In this document: positions 17,858 to 27,411 of the stretch, one piece after another
Layout: every line of letters begins with the position of its first letter
Numbering within the stretch: the first letter of the stretch is position 1
Assembly (NCBI GenBank): GCA_963828555.1
Contig: CAWHEL010000005.1
Location: forward strand, 558,001-622,000
Source: JADJPO01 sp963828555
Lineage (GTDB): Bacteria > Actinomycetota > Actinomycetes > Actinomycetales > Kineosporiaceae
DNA: 64,000 nucleotides
Reading direction: 5' to 3'
Translations under genes and position numbers: made by a program
The notes under the pieces: model-generated
Told to the model about the DNA's origin: nothing
Seen by the model: the letters and a program-made list of their open reading frames with translations, nothing else
Databases searched by the model: none

Positions 17858-19708
17858 TCACCCCGGGACGGCCGGCCAGCGGACTCCGGGCAGACGCGGG
17901 AAGTCGGCGCCCACCTGGTAGGCCGCACCGTCGGCGGTCTGCACCCACAGCTCGTACTGGTTGCTGCCCACCGCGATGGTCAGCGCGTCCGGGGCGGCCA
18001 CACCCGCCGCCACCTCTCCGCCGATCTGAACCAGCCAGACCCGTTGCTCGGCGGCCTCGGTCCGGGTGCCCAGGACGGCGATCCGGCGCGCGTCCAGCCA
18101 GGCGCCGTCCCGGGCACCGCTCAGGTCGGAGACCAGCCGCAGCGGCGGATCGGTGAACCCGGTCGGCCGGCCGGTCTCGTCCCGGACCACTCCGGTCACG
18201 AAGGCGTAGGAGCGGCCGGATCGACCGGCGACCACCAGCGCCCGGGCCCCCTCCCGGCTGATCCGCACCGAGCGCACCTGGTAGCCGGCGAGCCACCGCG
18301 CCGGGAGCGGGATCCGTTGGGTGCCCCGGACGGCGTACACCGTGCCGGCCGATTGGGTGGGCGAGGTCCACACCCAGCCCGAGGAGTCGAACGATGGCGC
18401 GGTCAGTGTCCCGGCCTTGACCTGCCCTCGGGGTGCCTGCTGCGAAGACAGCGTGACCATCGTGGAGTCGCCCGCGGTCAGCACGGCGAAGACGGTGCCG
18501 TCGGCGTTGACCGCTGGATGGGTGGCATCGGGCGACAACGTCGGCAGGCCGAGCACCGGCGTCGCGCGCAACCCGTCGAGGCGGGCCAGCCGGTTCTGGG
18601 CGTCCAGGACCACCGGACGCGCGTCCAGGCCGAGCTCCTCGGCCGGGCGGGGCATCGCCGCGGTGTTCTGCGGGATCTCGTACCGGGCCTGTTCGACGGT
18701 GACGGTGAGCTCGCCGACGGCGAAGGACAGCACCCGCGCGGACTCGGCCAAGGTCGCCCTCAACTGGGCGAGCAGCACCTGCCGCTGCGCGGGGCTGGCC
18801 TCCAGCGCCCGTCGCTTGAGGTCGATCACGGTCGCGCCCCCGGAGTTGCGCACCCCGTTCGCGGTGAGTTCGGTGCCGCTCAGGGCGCCCGAGGTGACCG
18901 CGTCCTCCAGCCAGGCCGACGGGCCCTCCAGCAGGGCGTCGACCACAACCGTGGGCGAGGAGGTCAGCGGGAACCAGCGGACGTCGGGCACCAGCCACCG
19001 GCCGGTGAGCTCGGGGTAGTACAGCGGCACATCACCGAAAGTGGCCGAGAAATCGGTCAGCGAGATGAGCACGCCGTCGGCCGGGTCGCGGATCCGCCAC
19101 TGCCCCTCCACCACGGTCAGGTGGAACGTGGTGACCGCGATGTCGCCGGGATCGGAGGCCTGGTAGGCGCCACTGCCCAGGATCCGGGCCAGCACCGGCG
19201 TGGTGACAGTCACCGTGACCTGCGCGCCTGGCAGGGGCTTCGGCGTCGGCACGACGGCAGGGGCGGACGGGGACGACGACGGCCCGACTGCGGAGGCGGA
19301 CGGGGACGGCTTCGGGGTGGCTGTGGCCGGCGACAGGGTGGGCGCGGCGTTGGCCCCGGCCCAGGCCGCGGTCTGCACCACGTCCACCGTGCCGGCCGAT
19401 CCCCGATAGACGATCACCTCGCTGACCGGGCGCCAGGTCGTCCGTTTGTCGGCGGTGAGGAAGCTGCGGGCCACATTGTGGTCGAGGCTGAAGTCGGCCG
19501 CCGCACGCAGGAACCCGCGCACGATGCCGATGGGGCTGTCGCCCTGCGCCGGGCCGAACGCCTTGAACTGCACCCGGGGCGGGCGTTGCGCGTCGACCAG
19601 GGTGCGCCCGGGCTCGACCGGGCCCTCCCCCGGGATGCTCACGCAGCCGGCCAGTGCCGCAGCCAGCACGACAGCACCAGCACTTCGTGCCAGCCGCCGC
19701 AGCCTCAT
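17858..19708 (-). CDS. lpqB: Lipoprotein LpqB, MtrAB-associated
   Basis: 616 residues. A lipoprotein signal ends in LAGC (Cys22). A GerMN/sporulation-type domain follows (FLRAAADFSLDHNVARSFLTADKR; region 40-330), and the C-terminal half is a beta-propeller-like region (GRSGRSYAFVTGVVRDETGRPTGF). LpqB is anchored outside the membrane and modulates the MtrB sensor kinase, affecting the cell wall and division (known in mycobacteria). It overlaps mtrB by 4 bp in the order mtrA-mtrB-lpqB, as in other actinobacteria. The Ser/Pro/Ala-rich insert near residues 120-160 is probably a flexible linker. Confidence 0.95.
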   Translation of the reverse strand: MRLRRLARSAGAVVLAAALAGCVSIPGEGPVEPGRTLVDAQRPPRVQFKAFGPAQGDSPIGIVRGFLRAAADFSLDHNVARSFLTADKRTTWRPVSEVIVYRGSAGTVDVVQTAAWAGANAAPTLSPATATPKPSPSASAVGPSSSPSAPAVVPTPKPLPGAQVTVTVTTPVLARILGSGAYQASDPGDIAVTTFHLTVVEGQWRIRDPADGVLISLTDFSATFGDVPLYYPELTGRWLVPDVRWFPLTSSPTVVVDALLEGPSAWLEDAVTSGALSGTELTANGVRNSGGATVIDLKRRALEASPAQRQVLLAQLRATLAESARVLSFAVGELTVTVEQARYEIPQNTAAMPRPAEELGLDARPVVLDAQNRLARLDGLRATPVLGLPTLSPDATHPAVNADGTVFAVLTAGDSTMVTLSSQQAPRGQVKAGTLTAPSFDSSGWVWTSPTQSAGTVYAVRGTQRIPLPARWLAGYQVRSVRISREGARALVVAGRSGRSYAFVTGVVRDETGRPTGFTDPPLRLVSDLSGARDGAWLDARRIAVLGTRTEAAEQRVWLVQIGGEVAAGVAAPDALTIAVGSNQYELWVQTADGAAYQVGADFPRLPGVRWPAVPG

Positions 19709-21381
19709 GCGCGCTCCGGGACGCTGAGCATGCCGGAGCGCATCGCGGCCGGGGCGTCGGTGGGCACCAGCGGCAAAGGGGAGCCGGCGAGAATGGCTCC
19801 CCCGTACCGCGGCAGGGTGAGCCGGAAGTGGGCGCCCGCCCCCGGCTCCCCCCAGGCCTGCAGCCAGCCGCCGTGCAGGTGGGCGTCCTCCAGGGCGATG
19901 GCCAGCCCGAGCCCCGTGCCCCCGGTGCTGCGCGCCCGGGCCGGGTCGGCGCGCCAGAACCGGTCGAAGACCAGCCGGACGTCGGCCTGGCTCAGCCCCA
20001 CCCCGTGATCGCGGACGCCGACCGCGACCGCCTCGTCGTCCATCGCCACCCGCACCTCGACCGGGCGGGCCTCACCGTGCTCGATCGCGTTGCCGAGCAG
20101 GTTGCGCAGGATGCGCTCGACCCGGCGGGCGTCCACCTCGGCGACCACGACACCGCGTGGCTCGTGGACGGTGATCCGGCTGCCTTTGCGCTCGGCCAGC
20201 GGGCGCAGGTGCTCGACCACCCGGTGCACCACCTTGCGGACGTCGACCGGTTCCCCCTCGAGCACGGCGGCGCCGGCGTCGAACCGGCTGACCTCGAGCA
20301 GATCGGAGAGCAGGGACTCGAACCGGTCCAACTGGGTCTGCAGCAACTCCGACGTCCGCGCCAGAGCCGGGTCGAACTCGGCCCGGGCCTCGTAGATCAC
20401 CTCACCGGCCATCCGGATGGTGGTCAGCGGGGTGCGCAGCTCATGGGAGACGTCGGAGACGAACCGACGCTGCACCCGGGACAGCTCCTCCAGCTGATGG
20501 ATCTGGCGTTCCAGGCTGGCCGCCATCTCGTTGAAGGCCCGGCCGAGCCGGGCAAGGTCGTCCTCACCGCGCACCGGCATCCGTCGGTCGAGGCGGCCGG
20601 CGGCCAGTTGCTCGGCGGCCAGTGCGGCCTGACGCACCGGGTCGACCACCTGACGGGTCACCACCCAGGCGACCAGCCCGATCAGCAGCAGCAGCGCCAC
20701 CGCACCGACCAGGAACGTGCGCTGCACGTTGGCGAGGATGGCCACCTCGCGGTCGAGCGGGTAGACGAAGTAGAGCTCGTAGCGCCCCCGGCCCTGCTCG
20801 TCGGCGCCGGCGCCGAGCGGCCCCAGATCGAGCGCGCTGCCGACCGCGATAACGCCCTGCTCCGTCATCCCGCCGGTGGCGTCACGGACCGGCAGGGTGA
20901 GCACCTGGGTGATCAACTGGTCGTTGCTGGCGACAACCTTGGAGCGCAGTTCGTCCGGGATCGCGCTCGGCACCACGCCGAGCCCCTGGTCGGTGATCGG
21001 GCCGGGCGAGGTGCCCAGGGCCTTGAGCAGCGCCACGAAGCGCAGCGGCGCGTCGTCCGGGCCGTGCAGGTCGTTCAGCTTCTGCGCCGTCCAGGTGCGG
21101 AACTCGATCTCGTCCTCGAACTTCTGCGTCCGATGGCTGAAGATCGTGTTCTGGGTCTGTTGCGTCGCGTCGTTCTGGGCCGCGGTCCGGGCGGAGTCGA
21201 CCAGGCCGTCGCTGATCGCCTGCAGCAGGAGCTGACCGACGATCAGCAGGACCAGGATTCCCAGCGCCAGCGTGGCGGCCACGACCCGCAGCAGCAGGGA
21301 ACGCCGCCAGCGGCTGCGCGCCGCCCTGGCCAGCCGGCGCAGCGGGCGCTGCCCCCGGAGCAGGACGCCAGAGACGGACAT
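19705..21381 (-). CDS. mtrB: Sensor histidine kinase MtrB
   Basis: 558 residues. TM1 is about 31-55, an extracytoplasmic sensor region about 56-220, and TM2 about 222-246 (FLVGAVALLLLIGLVAWVV). Then come HAMP (VDPVRQAALAAEQLAAGRLDRRMPV), HisKA with phosphoacceptor His313 (VSDVSHELRTPLTTIRM), and an HATPase domain with the N box (RILRNLLGNAIEHGE) and G boxes (DHGVGLS, GGTGLGLAIA). It senses the state of the cell envelope and phosphorylates MtrA. Its start abuts the mtrA stop with no gap. All catalytic residues are present. Confidence 0.96.
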   Translation of the reverse strand: MSVSGVLLRGQRPLRRLARAARSRWRRSLLLRVVAATLALGILVLLIVGQLLLQAISDGLVDSARTAAQNDATQQTQNTIFSHRTQKFEDEIEFRTWTAQKLNDLHGPDDAPLRFVALLKALGTSPGPITDQGLGVVPSAIPDELRSKVVASNDQLITQVLTLPVRDATGGMTEQGVIAVGSALDLGPLGAGADEQGRGRYELYFVYPLDREVAILANVQRTFLVGAVALLLLIGLVAWVVTRQVVDPVRQAALAAEQLAAGRLDRRMPVRGEDDLARLGRAFNEMAASLERQIHQLEELSRVQRRFVSDVSHELRTPLTTIRMAGEVIYEARAEFDPALARTSELLQTQLDRFESLLSDLLEVSRFDAGAAVLEGEPVDVRKVVHRVVEHLRPLAERKGSRITVHEPRGVVVAEVDARRVERILRNLLGNAIEHGEARPVEVRVAMDDEAVAVGVRDHGVGLSQADVRLVFDRFWRADPARARSTGGTGLGLAIALEDAHLHGGWLQAWGEPGAGAHFRLTLPRYGGAILAGSPLPLVPTDAPAAMRSGMLSVPERA

Positions 21382-22059
21382 CTAGGCGGGCCCGGCCTTG
21401 TACCCGACGCCGCGCACGGTCACCACGATCTCCGGGCGCTCCGGGTCGCGTTCGATCTTGGAGCGCAGGCGCTGCACGTGCACGTTCACCAGCCGGGTGT
21501 CCGCCGCGTGCCGGTAGCCCCACACCTGCTCCAGCAGAACCTCGCGGGTGAACACCTGCCAGGGCTTGCGGGCCAGCGCCACCAGGAGGTCGAACTCCAG
21601 CGGGGTGAGCCCGATCTGACCCTCCCCGCGGCGGACGGCGTGACCGGCCACGTCGATGGTGAGGTCACCCAGCTCGAGCAGCTCCGGCGTGGGCTCGTCG
21701 CTGCGGCGCAAGCGGGCGCGCACCCGCGCCACCAGCTCCTTGGGTTTGAACGGCTTGACCATGTAGTCGTCGGCACCCGACTCCAGCCCGAGCACGACGT
21801 CCACGGTGTCGGTCTTCGCCGTGAGCATCACGATCGGGACCCCGGACTCGGACCGGATCTGCCGGCAGACCTCGATCCCGTCCCGGCCGGGCAGCATCAC
21901 ATCCAGCAGCACCAGGTCGGGGCGGGTGGCCCGGAACACCTCGAGGGCCCCGGAACCGTCGGCGCAGAACACCGGTTCGAAGCCCTCGCCACGAAGCACG
22001 ATGCCCAGCATCTCGGCCAGTGCGGTGTCGTCGTCGACCACCAGTACGCGTCCTCGCAT
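21382..22059 (-). CDS. mtrA: Response regulator MtrA
   Basis: 225 residues, OmpR/PhoB family. The receiver domain has DD at 9-11, phosphoacceptor Asp53 (LLDVMLPGRDGIEVC), Thr in VMLTAKTD, and Lys in MVKPFKPKELVAR. The C-terminal winged helix (about 130-222) includes LTPLEFDLLVALARKPWQVFTREVLLEQVWG and VNVHVQRLRSKIE. It controls cell-wall, division and resuscitation genes in actinobacteria and is essential in M. tuberculosis. The tmk gene that neighbours it in mycobacteria is not present; instead a divergent membrane-protein gene begins 113 bp away. Confidence 0.97.
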   Translation of the reverse strand: MRGRVLVVDDDTALAEMLGIVLRGEGFEPVFCADGSGALEVFRATRPDLVLLDVMLPGRDGIEVCRQIRSESGVPIVMLTAKTDTVDVVLGLESGADDYMVKPFKPKELVARVRARLRRSDEPTPELLELGDLTIDVAGHAVRRGEGQIGLTPLEFDLLVALARKPWQVFTREVLLEQVWGYRHAADTRLVNVHVQRLRSKIERDPERPEIVVTVRGVGYKAGPA

Positions 22060-22172
22060 CTGCTCATGGTGTCACCGCCGACGCACCGACGAGGCCGGGT
22101 ACCGCCGAACCGGAGAGTTGAGGGCAGAATCTAGGCAGCACTGATCGTCCGCACCGGGAGAGGGGTCCTGCC

Positions 22173-23315
22173 GTGCCAGACCAGCCCGGTTCGGGTGAAT
22201 GGGGCGCAACGCCACAGTGGGGCCCGCCCCCGGCAGGGGCCCCTCCCGGTTACGGCGCCCCTCCCGGCTACGGCACTCCTCCCGCCCCGGGCGGCCCACC
22301 CCCGATGGGAACGGGCACGCCGTGGCGCCCCCGGCCCGGGATCGTGCCGCTGCGCCCGCTCACCCTGGGCGAGATGTACGACGGCGCGTTCCAGGCGATC
22401 CGCGCGAATCCGCGCACCATGCTCGGCGTCTCCGCTGTGGTCATGGTGGTCGTCGCCCTGATCGGGCTGTTCCCGCAGTTCTACCTGCTGCTCCAGCTGG
22501 CCGACTTCGAGCAGTTGGCCGCGGAGGCCGAGAAGAGCGGCGAGTTCGGTGTCGAGCTGTTCGCCCCCCTGTTCAGCGGGCTGGGCGGGCTGATGGTGAC
22601 CACGGTGATCAAGGCGCTGGCCACGACGGTGTTGACTGCGCTGCTGGTGCTCGCAGTCAGTGAAGCGGTGCTGGGCCGCAGGCTGGCAGCGCGCGCGCTG
22701 TGGAGCAAGGTCCGCCCCCGGCTGTGGCGGGTGATCGGGTTGGCTCTGCTCACCCTGGTCCTCGCCGGAGCAGTCATGGTCGCCCTGTCGATCGCCCTGG
22801 GCGGCCTGATCGTCGCCGCCGCGGGGCTCGGTGGCGACGCCGGCGGCGTGGTCGCCGTCCTCGCCGTGGTGATCGCATTCCCACTGGTCATCGCCGGGTT
22901 CGTGTTCGTCTGGGTCCGGCTCTCCCTGGCCGGCCCCGCCCTGGTGCTGGAGGATCTGCGCCCTGTGGCTGCGCTGCGCCGGTCCTGGCACCTGGCCAAG
23001 GGGTCCTGGTGGCGCCTGTTCGGCATCCAGACCCTGACCACGATCGTGGTCACGATCGGCTCCGGTATCGTCAGCGCGCCGTTCAGCCAGGTGGGCACGG
23101 TGCTCATGGATCGGGGCGACGGATCGACCGGGATGACCTTCGTGGCAGCGGCCCTGTCCGCGGTCGGGGAGATCATCACCGGCACCGTCTTCACCCCCTT
23201 CTCCGCCGCGGTGACGTCGCTGCTGTACATCGACCGCCGGATGCGGGCGGAGGGCCTGGACGTCGAGCTGGTCCGCGCTGCGGGCGGCGCGGGCCGCGAC
23301 AGCCAGGAGGGCTGA
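22173..23315 (+). CDS. Multi-pass membrane protein, glycerophosphodiesterase membrane-domain type
   Basis: 380 residues. The N-terminal about 60 residues are Pro/Gly-rich with GYG(A/T)PP repeats and presumably disordered. Then comes RPGIVPLRPLTLGEMYDGAFQAIRANPRTMLGVSAVV, a signature of a family seen across actinobacteria next to mtrAB and annotated as GPDPase membrane domain-containing. About six transmembrane helices follow, with the conserved RRSWHLAKGSWWRLFGIQ segment and LLYIDRRMRAEGLD near the end. No phosphodiesterase catalytic domain is present. The role is unknown. It is the first gene of the DUF4129-DUF4350-MoxR-DUF58 operon and divergent from mtrA. Confidence 0.8.
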   Translation: MPDQPGSGEWGATPQWGPPPAGAPPGYGAPPGYGTPPAPGGPPPMGTGTPWRPRPGIVPLRPLTLGEMYDGAFQAIRANPRTMLGVSAVVMVVVALIGLFPQFYLLLQLADFEQLAAEAEKSGEFGVELFAPLFSGLGGLMVTTVIKALATTVLTALLVLAVSEAVLGRRLAARALWSKVRPRLWRVIGLALLTLVLAGAVMVALSIALGGLIVAAAGLGGDAGGVVAVLAVVIAFPLVIAGFVFVWVRLSLAGPALVLEDLRPVAALRRSWHLAKGSWWRLFGIQTLTTIVVTIGSGIVSAPFSQVGTVLMDRGDGSTGMTFVAAALSAVGEIITGTVFTPFSAAVTSLLYIDRRMRAEGLDVELVRAAGGAGRDSQEG

Positions 23316-23319
23316 GCGG

Positions 23320-23955
23320 GTGTCGGCGCTCGCCGAGGCCCTCGACCCCGGGCGCGAGGAGGCCCGGCGGTGGGCCGCCGACGAGCTGGCCCGCCGCGAG
23401 TACCAGCAGGCTCGCCCCGGCGTCGTCGAACGTGCCCTGACCTGGGTCTTCGACCGGCTGGCCCACGCGCTGGAAGCGATGCCCGAGGTGCGCAGCCCGA
23501 CGGTGGCGCTGGGGCTGGGACTGCTGCTCGCCCTGGTCCTGGGGGTCATCGGCTACGCCGTCTGGCGCAGCGGAGGCCCAGGACGGCTGCGCACCGCCCG
23601 GGCCGGCAACGACCTGTTCGGCGAGGAGGGCCCCCGATCAGCGGCCGAGCACCGCGCCGCCGCGGCGGCGGCCGAGGCAGAGCAGGACTGGGAGCGGGCG
23701 GTGACCGAGCGGTTCCGCGCGATCGCCCGCGAGCTGGAGGAACGCACGGTGCTCGCCCCTCGGCCCGGCCGGACGGCAGGCGAGGTGGCCCGGGAGGCGG
23801 GCTCGGCCCTGCCGGGGCTCGGTGAGTTGCTGGCCGGTTCCGCCGGGGTGTTCGACCAGGTGCACTACGGCGGTCGGCCGGCCACCGCGGACGGCGCCCG
23901 CCAGTTGCGCTCCACCGACGAGGCCGTGCAGGCCGCGAAGGCGGTCCTGGCGTGA
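23320..23955 (+). CDS. DUF4129 domain-containing membrane protein
   Basis: 211 residues, GTG start 4 bp after the previous stop. The cytoplasmic N-terminus (ARRWAADELARREYQQARPG) is followed by one transmembrane helix (about 67-87, LGLGLLLALVLGVIGYAVW). The C-terminal DUF4129 helix bundle has DWERAVTERFRAIARELEERTVL and PGRTAGEVAREAG, then FDQVHYGGRPAT. The family accompanies MoxR/DUF58 operons and is thought to be part of a membrane complex, though its role is not established. It overlaps the DUF4350 gene by 4 bp (GTGA). Confidence 0.85.
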   Translation: MSALAEALDPGREEARRWAADELARREYQQARPGVVERALTWVFDRLAHALEAMPEVRSPTVALGLGLLLALVLGVIGYAVWRSGGPGRLRTARAGNDLFGEEGPRSAAEHRAAAAAAEAEQDWERAVTERFRAIARELEERTVLAPRPGRTAGEVAREAGSALPGLGELLAGSAGVFDQVHYGGRPATADGARQLRSTDEAVQAAKAVLA

Positions 23956-25091
23956 GCAGACGGCCGCGGTGGCTGTGGCCCGCGGTGCTGGCCGCGGCGG
24001 TGATCCTGGTCGGCGTACTCTCCGCGCTCGATCTCTCCCAGCCCGGGGGCGATCTCGACCCCGAATCCGCTGCGCCCGAGGGAGCCCGGGCCGTGGTCCG
24101 GGTCCTGCGTGCGCACGGGGTGCAGGTCCAGGTGGTCCGCAGCTCCGCCGGCCTGCGCGCCGTCGCTGGCAGCACGGTGCTGGTGGCCGACCCCTGGTTC
24201 GCGCCGCTGGAGACCCTGGACGCCCTCGCGCAGGCCCCGGCGGATCTGGTGCTCGTGGCGCCGAACGCGGTTGTGCTGGACCAGCTGGGCGTGCCGATCA
24301 CTCCGCGGGGCACCGCGGAGGGGTCCTGGGCGGACCCGGGCTGTGCGGACGCCGCGGCCGCCGCCGCGGGCCGGGCCCGCTCCGGCGGGAACCTCTACCG
24401 CGGAGGCGATCAGGTCTGCTACCGCCCCGCCGGCAGGGCCGAGGACGGGTCGCTGGTGACCGCCGTCGCGGACGGGCGCCGGGTCTCGGTGATCGGCCAG
24501 CCCGACATCCTGCGCAACGCCTACCTGGCGCAGGAGGGCGACGCCGCCCTGGCCCTGCGTCTGCTCGGCGGGCAGCGTGCGCTCGAGTGGTACATCCCGG
24601 ACCCGCTCGAACTGGCCACCGACGAGGCGCCCTCCCTGGGCGACCTCACTCCCGACTGGGTGCGCTGGGTGCCCGTGCAGCTGGCCGTGACCGTCGTCGT
24701 GGTGATGCTGTGGCGCGGGCGGCGACTCGGCCGGCTGGTCCCCGAACCCCTGCCGGTGGTCGTGCGCGCGGCCGAGACCCAGGAGGGCCGGGCACGCCTC
24801 TACCGGCAGTCGGGGGCCCGCGACCGGGCCGCAGCCACCCTGCGTACAGCAGCCCTGCGCCGGCTCGCCCACCGGTTCCAGGCCGCCGGCAACTCGCCCA
24901 CCCTGCTCGCCGACCGGATCTCCGCGGCGACCGGCCGGGCGGCGCCGTCGGTGCAGCAGACCCTGCTCGGCCCGGCTCCCGCGGACGACGCCGCGCTGGT
25001 GCGCCTGGCCGACGAGCTCGACGCGATCGAGCAGGATGTGTCCGGCACCCACCGCTCCACCACCCATGCCACCACTCGGGACGGACGATGA
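23952..25091 (+). CDS. DUF4350 domain-containing membrane protein
   Basis: 379 residues. There is an N-terminal membrane anchor (WLWPAVLAAAVILVGVLSAL), then an extracytoplasmic domain with PEGARAVVRVLRAHGVQVQVV and VLVADPWFAPLETLDAL, the DUF4350 pattern of an ABC-associated or GATase-like fold. A second transmembrane helix lies near residue 240 (LAVTVVVVMLW), followed by a cytoplasmic tail. It belongs to the MoxR-DUF58 operon; the ATG of moxR overlaps its stop (ATGA). No enzymatic residues are recognised. Confidence 0.82.
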   Translation: MSRRPRWLWPAVLAAAVILVGVLSALDLSQPGGDLDPESAAPEGARAVVRVLRAHGVQVQVVRSSAGLRAVAGSTVLVADPWFAPLETLDALAQAPADLVLVAPNAVVLDQLGVPITPRGTAEGSWADPGCADAAAAAAGRARSGGNLYRGGDQVCYRPAGRAEDGSLVTAVADGRRVSVIGQPDILRNAYLAQEGDAALALRLLGGQRALEWYIPDPLELATDEAPSLGDLTPDWVRWVPVQLAVTVVVVMLWRGRRLGRLVPEPLPVVVRAAETQEGRARLYRQSGARDRAAATLRTAALRRLAHRFQAAGNSPTLLADRISAATGRAAPSVQQTLLGPAPADDAALVRLADELDAIEQDVSGTHRSTTHATTRDGR

Positions 25092-26113
25092 CCCAGGACG
25101 ACTTCGCCAGGTACCCCCAGGAGACCGGCCTGCTCCGGCCGCCAGGCACGCGGGCCGTCGACCCGGCGGCGGCCCGCGACGCGCTGACCCAGGTGCGCAC
25201 CGAGGTGGCCAAGGCCGTCGTCGGTCAGGACGCCGCGGTCAGCGGGCTGGTGATCGCTTTGCTGTGCCGCGGTCACGTGCTGCTCGAGGGGGTTCCCGGG
25301 GTCGCGAAAACCCTTCTGGTACGGGCGTTCTCGACCGCCTTGAACCTGAAGACGAGCCGGGTCCAGTTCACCCCCGACCTGATGCCTGGCGATGTCACGG
25401 GTTCGCTGGTCTACGACAACCGCAGCGCCGAGTTCTCCTTCCGCGAGGGGCCGGTGTTCACCAATCTGCTGCTCGCCGACGAGATCAACCGGACGCCGCC
25501 GAAGACCCAGGCCTCGCTGCTGGAGGCGATGGAGGAGCGCCAGGTCAGCGTGGACGGCACGCCGAGGCCGCTGCCCAGTCCGTTCCTGGTCGCCGCCACC
25601 CAGAACCCGGTCGAGTACGAGGGCACCTACCCGCTGCCCGAGGCACAGCTCGACCGCTTCCTGCTCAAGCTGGCCATGCCCCTGCCACCGCGGGACGTCG
25701 AGCTGGAGGTGCTCAACCGGCACGCCGCCGGGTTCGATCCCCGCGATCTGGCCGCCGCCGGGGTTCGTCCGGTCGCCGGGGTGGCCGAACTGGCCGCCGG
25801 GTACGCCGCCGTCCGCGCCGTGAACGCCAACCCCGAGGTGATGGGCTACATCGTCGACCTGGTGCGCGCCACCCGCGCTGCGCCGTCCCTGTCGCTCGGG
25901 GTCTCCCCGCGCGGGGCGACCGCGCTGCTCGGCTCCAGCCGGGCCTGGGCGTGGCTGTCCGGGCGGGACTTCGTCACCCCGGACGACGTCAAGGCGCTGG
26001 CCCGCCCGACCCTGCGGCACCGGGTGCAGCTGCGCCCCGAGGCCGAACTGGAGGGGACCACCGTCGACAGCGTGCTGGACAGCGTGCTGGCCACGGTGCC
26101 GGTCCCGCGCTGA
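25088..26113 (+). CDS. MoxR-family AAA+ ATPase
   Basis: 341 residues. Walker A is LLEGVPGVAKTLLVRAF, Walker B is LLLADEINRTPPKTQASLLEAMEE, sensor 1 is FLVAATQNPVEYEGTYPLPEAQLDRF, and sensor 2 is in the region GVSPRGATALL. MoxR ATPases act as chaperones that insert cofactors or mature complexes with partner DUF58/VWA proteins. Here the partner is the next gene, 1 bp away. It is cytosolic or peripheral at the membrane, and all ATPase motifs are intact. Confidence 0.94.
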   Translation: MTQDDFARYPQETGLLRPPGTRAVDPAAARDALTQVRTEVAKAVVGQDAAVSGLVIALLCRGHVLLEGVPGVAKTLLVRAFSTALNLKTSRVQFTPDLMPGDVTGSLVYDNRSAEFSFREGPVFTNLLLADEINRTPPKTQASLLEAMEERQVSVDGTPRPLPSPFLVAATQNPVEYEGTYPLPEAQLDRFLLKLAMPLPPRDVELEVLNRHAAGFDPRDLAAAGVRPVAGVAELAAGYAAVRAVNANPEVMGYIVDLVRATRAAPSLSLGVSPRGATALLGSSRAWAWLSGRDFVTPDDVKALARPTLRHRVQLRPEAELEGTTVDSVLDSVLATVPVPR

Positions 26114-26114
26114 C

Positions 26115-27407
26115 ATGACGATCACGGGGCGGACGGCGCTGCTCACGCTGCTCGGGGTGGTGCCGGTCGCGCTCGCACCGGGGTGGGCCACGTTGCTGGG
26201 CTGGGCGTTGCTGGTGATCCTCGCGGTGGGCCTGGACCGGGCGCTGGCGGCTCGGCTGGACCAGCTCTCGGTGGAGCGCGAGCCGATCGGGTCGGTTCGG
26301 CTCGGCGAGCCCACCGCGGCGTCGGTGCTGCTCACCAACACCGGGCAGAGGGCGCTGCGCGGCGTCGTCCGCGATGCCTGGCAGCCCTCGGCAGGCGCGG
26401 TGCAGACCCGGCACAGGGTGAGCGTGCCACCGGGCGAGAGGCGCCGGGTGATCACCGACCTGCTGCCGGTGCGCCGAGGAGACCGACGCGCCGACGGGCT
26501 GGTGGTGCGCAGCGTCGGCCCGCTCGGGCTGGCCGCCCGGCAGCGCACCCTCGCCCTTCCCGGGCGACTGCGGGTGCTGCCTCCGTTCACCTCGCGCAAA
26601 CACCTGCCCAGCAAGCTCTCCCGGCTGCGCGAGCTCGACGGGCGGACCAGTCTGCGAGTGCGCGGCCAGGGCACCGAGTTCGACTCGCTGCGCGACTACG
26701 TGGTGGGCGACGACGTCCGCGCGATCGACTGGCGGGCCACGGCGCGGCGCCAGCAGGTGGTGGTCCGCACCTGGCGACCCGAACGCGACCGGCGGGTGCT
26801 GATCGTGCTGGACACCTCGCGCACCTCCGCCGCCCGGGTCGGCGACGAGCCACGGCTGGACGCCTCGATGGACGCCGCGCTGCTGCTCGCCGCGCTGGCC
26901 TCGCGGGCCGGGGATCGGGTCGACCTGCTGGCGATCGACCGCCGGGTGCGCGGCCGGGTGGAGGGGGCCACCGGCGGGGCGCTGCTGCCGGCCCTGGTCA
27001 ACGCGATGGCGCCGCTGGAGGCGGATCTGGTCGAGGCCGATTGGGCCGAGATCGTCAGCGCGGTGCGGCAGCGGCTGAGCCAGCGCGCTCTGGTGGTGCT
27101 GCTCACCTCGCTGGAGTCCGCCGCGGTCGAGGAGGGGCTGCTGCCGGTCCTGCCCCAGCTGATCAGCCACCACCTGGTCGTCGTCGCCTCGGTCGACGAC
27201 CCGCGGCTGGCCGAGATGGCGGCCGGACGCGGCGACGCCTACGCGGTGTACGGGGCAGCCGCGGCCGAACGCACCCAGCTCGACCGCGGTGGGCTGGTGG
27301 CGGAACTGCGCCGGCACGGCGTCGAGGTGGTCTCCGGCCTGCCCGATCAGTTGCCCCCGCGCCTCGCCGACCGCTACCTGGAACTCAAAGCCGCCGGCCG
27401 CCTCTAG
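26115..27407 (+). CDS. DUF58 (VWA-like) protein
   Basis: 430 residues. Two hydrophobic segments occur within the first about 50 residues. A domain with RLRELDGRTSLRVRGQGTEFDSLRDYVVGDDVRAIDWRATAR follows, which is the hallmark DUF58 motif, then a von Willebrand A-like region (RRVLIVLDTSRTSAARVGDEPRLDASMDAALLLAALASRAGDRVDLL). It probably pairs with the MoxR ATPase at the membrane. It is the last gene of the operon. A palindromic repeat element starts five bases after its TAG stop. Confidence 0.92.
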   Translation: MTITGRTALLTLLGVVPVALAPGWATLLGWALLVILAVGLDRALAARLDQLSVEREPIGSVRLGEPTAASVLLTNTGQRALRGVVRDAWQPSAGAVQTRHRVSVPPGERRRVITDLLPVRRGDRRADGLVVRSVGPLGLAARQRTLALPGRLRVLPPFTSRKHLPSKLSRLRELDGRTSLRVRGQGTEFDSLRDYVVGDDVRAIDWRATARRQQVVVRTWRPERDRRVLIVLDTSRTSAARVGDEPRLDASMDAALLLAALASRAGDRVDLLAIDRRVRGRVEGATGGALLPALVNAMAPLEADLVEADWAEIVSAVRQRLSQRALVVLLTSLESAAVEEGLLPVLPQLISHHLVVVASVDDPRLAEMAAGRGDAYAVYGAAAAERTQLDRGGLVAELRRHGVEVVSGLPDQLPPRLADRYLELKAAGRL

Positions 27408-27411
27408 CCCG

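Noticed and set aside
22173..23315. Enzymatic glycerophosphodiester phosphodiesterase
   Set aside because: Only the membrane-domain type region is present; the catalytic barrel with its His/Glu motif is absent.
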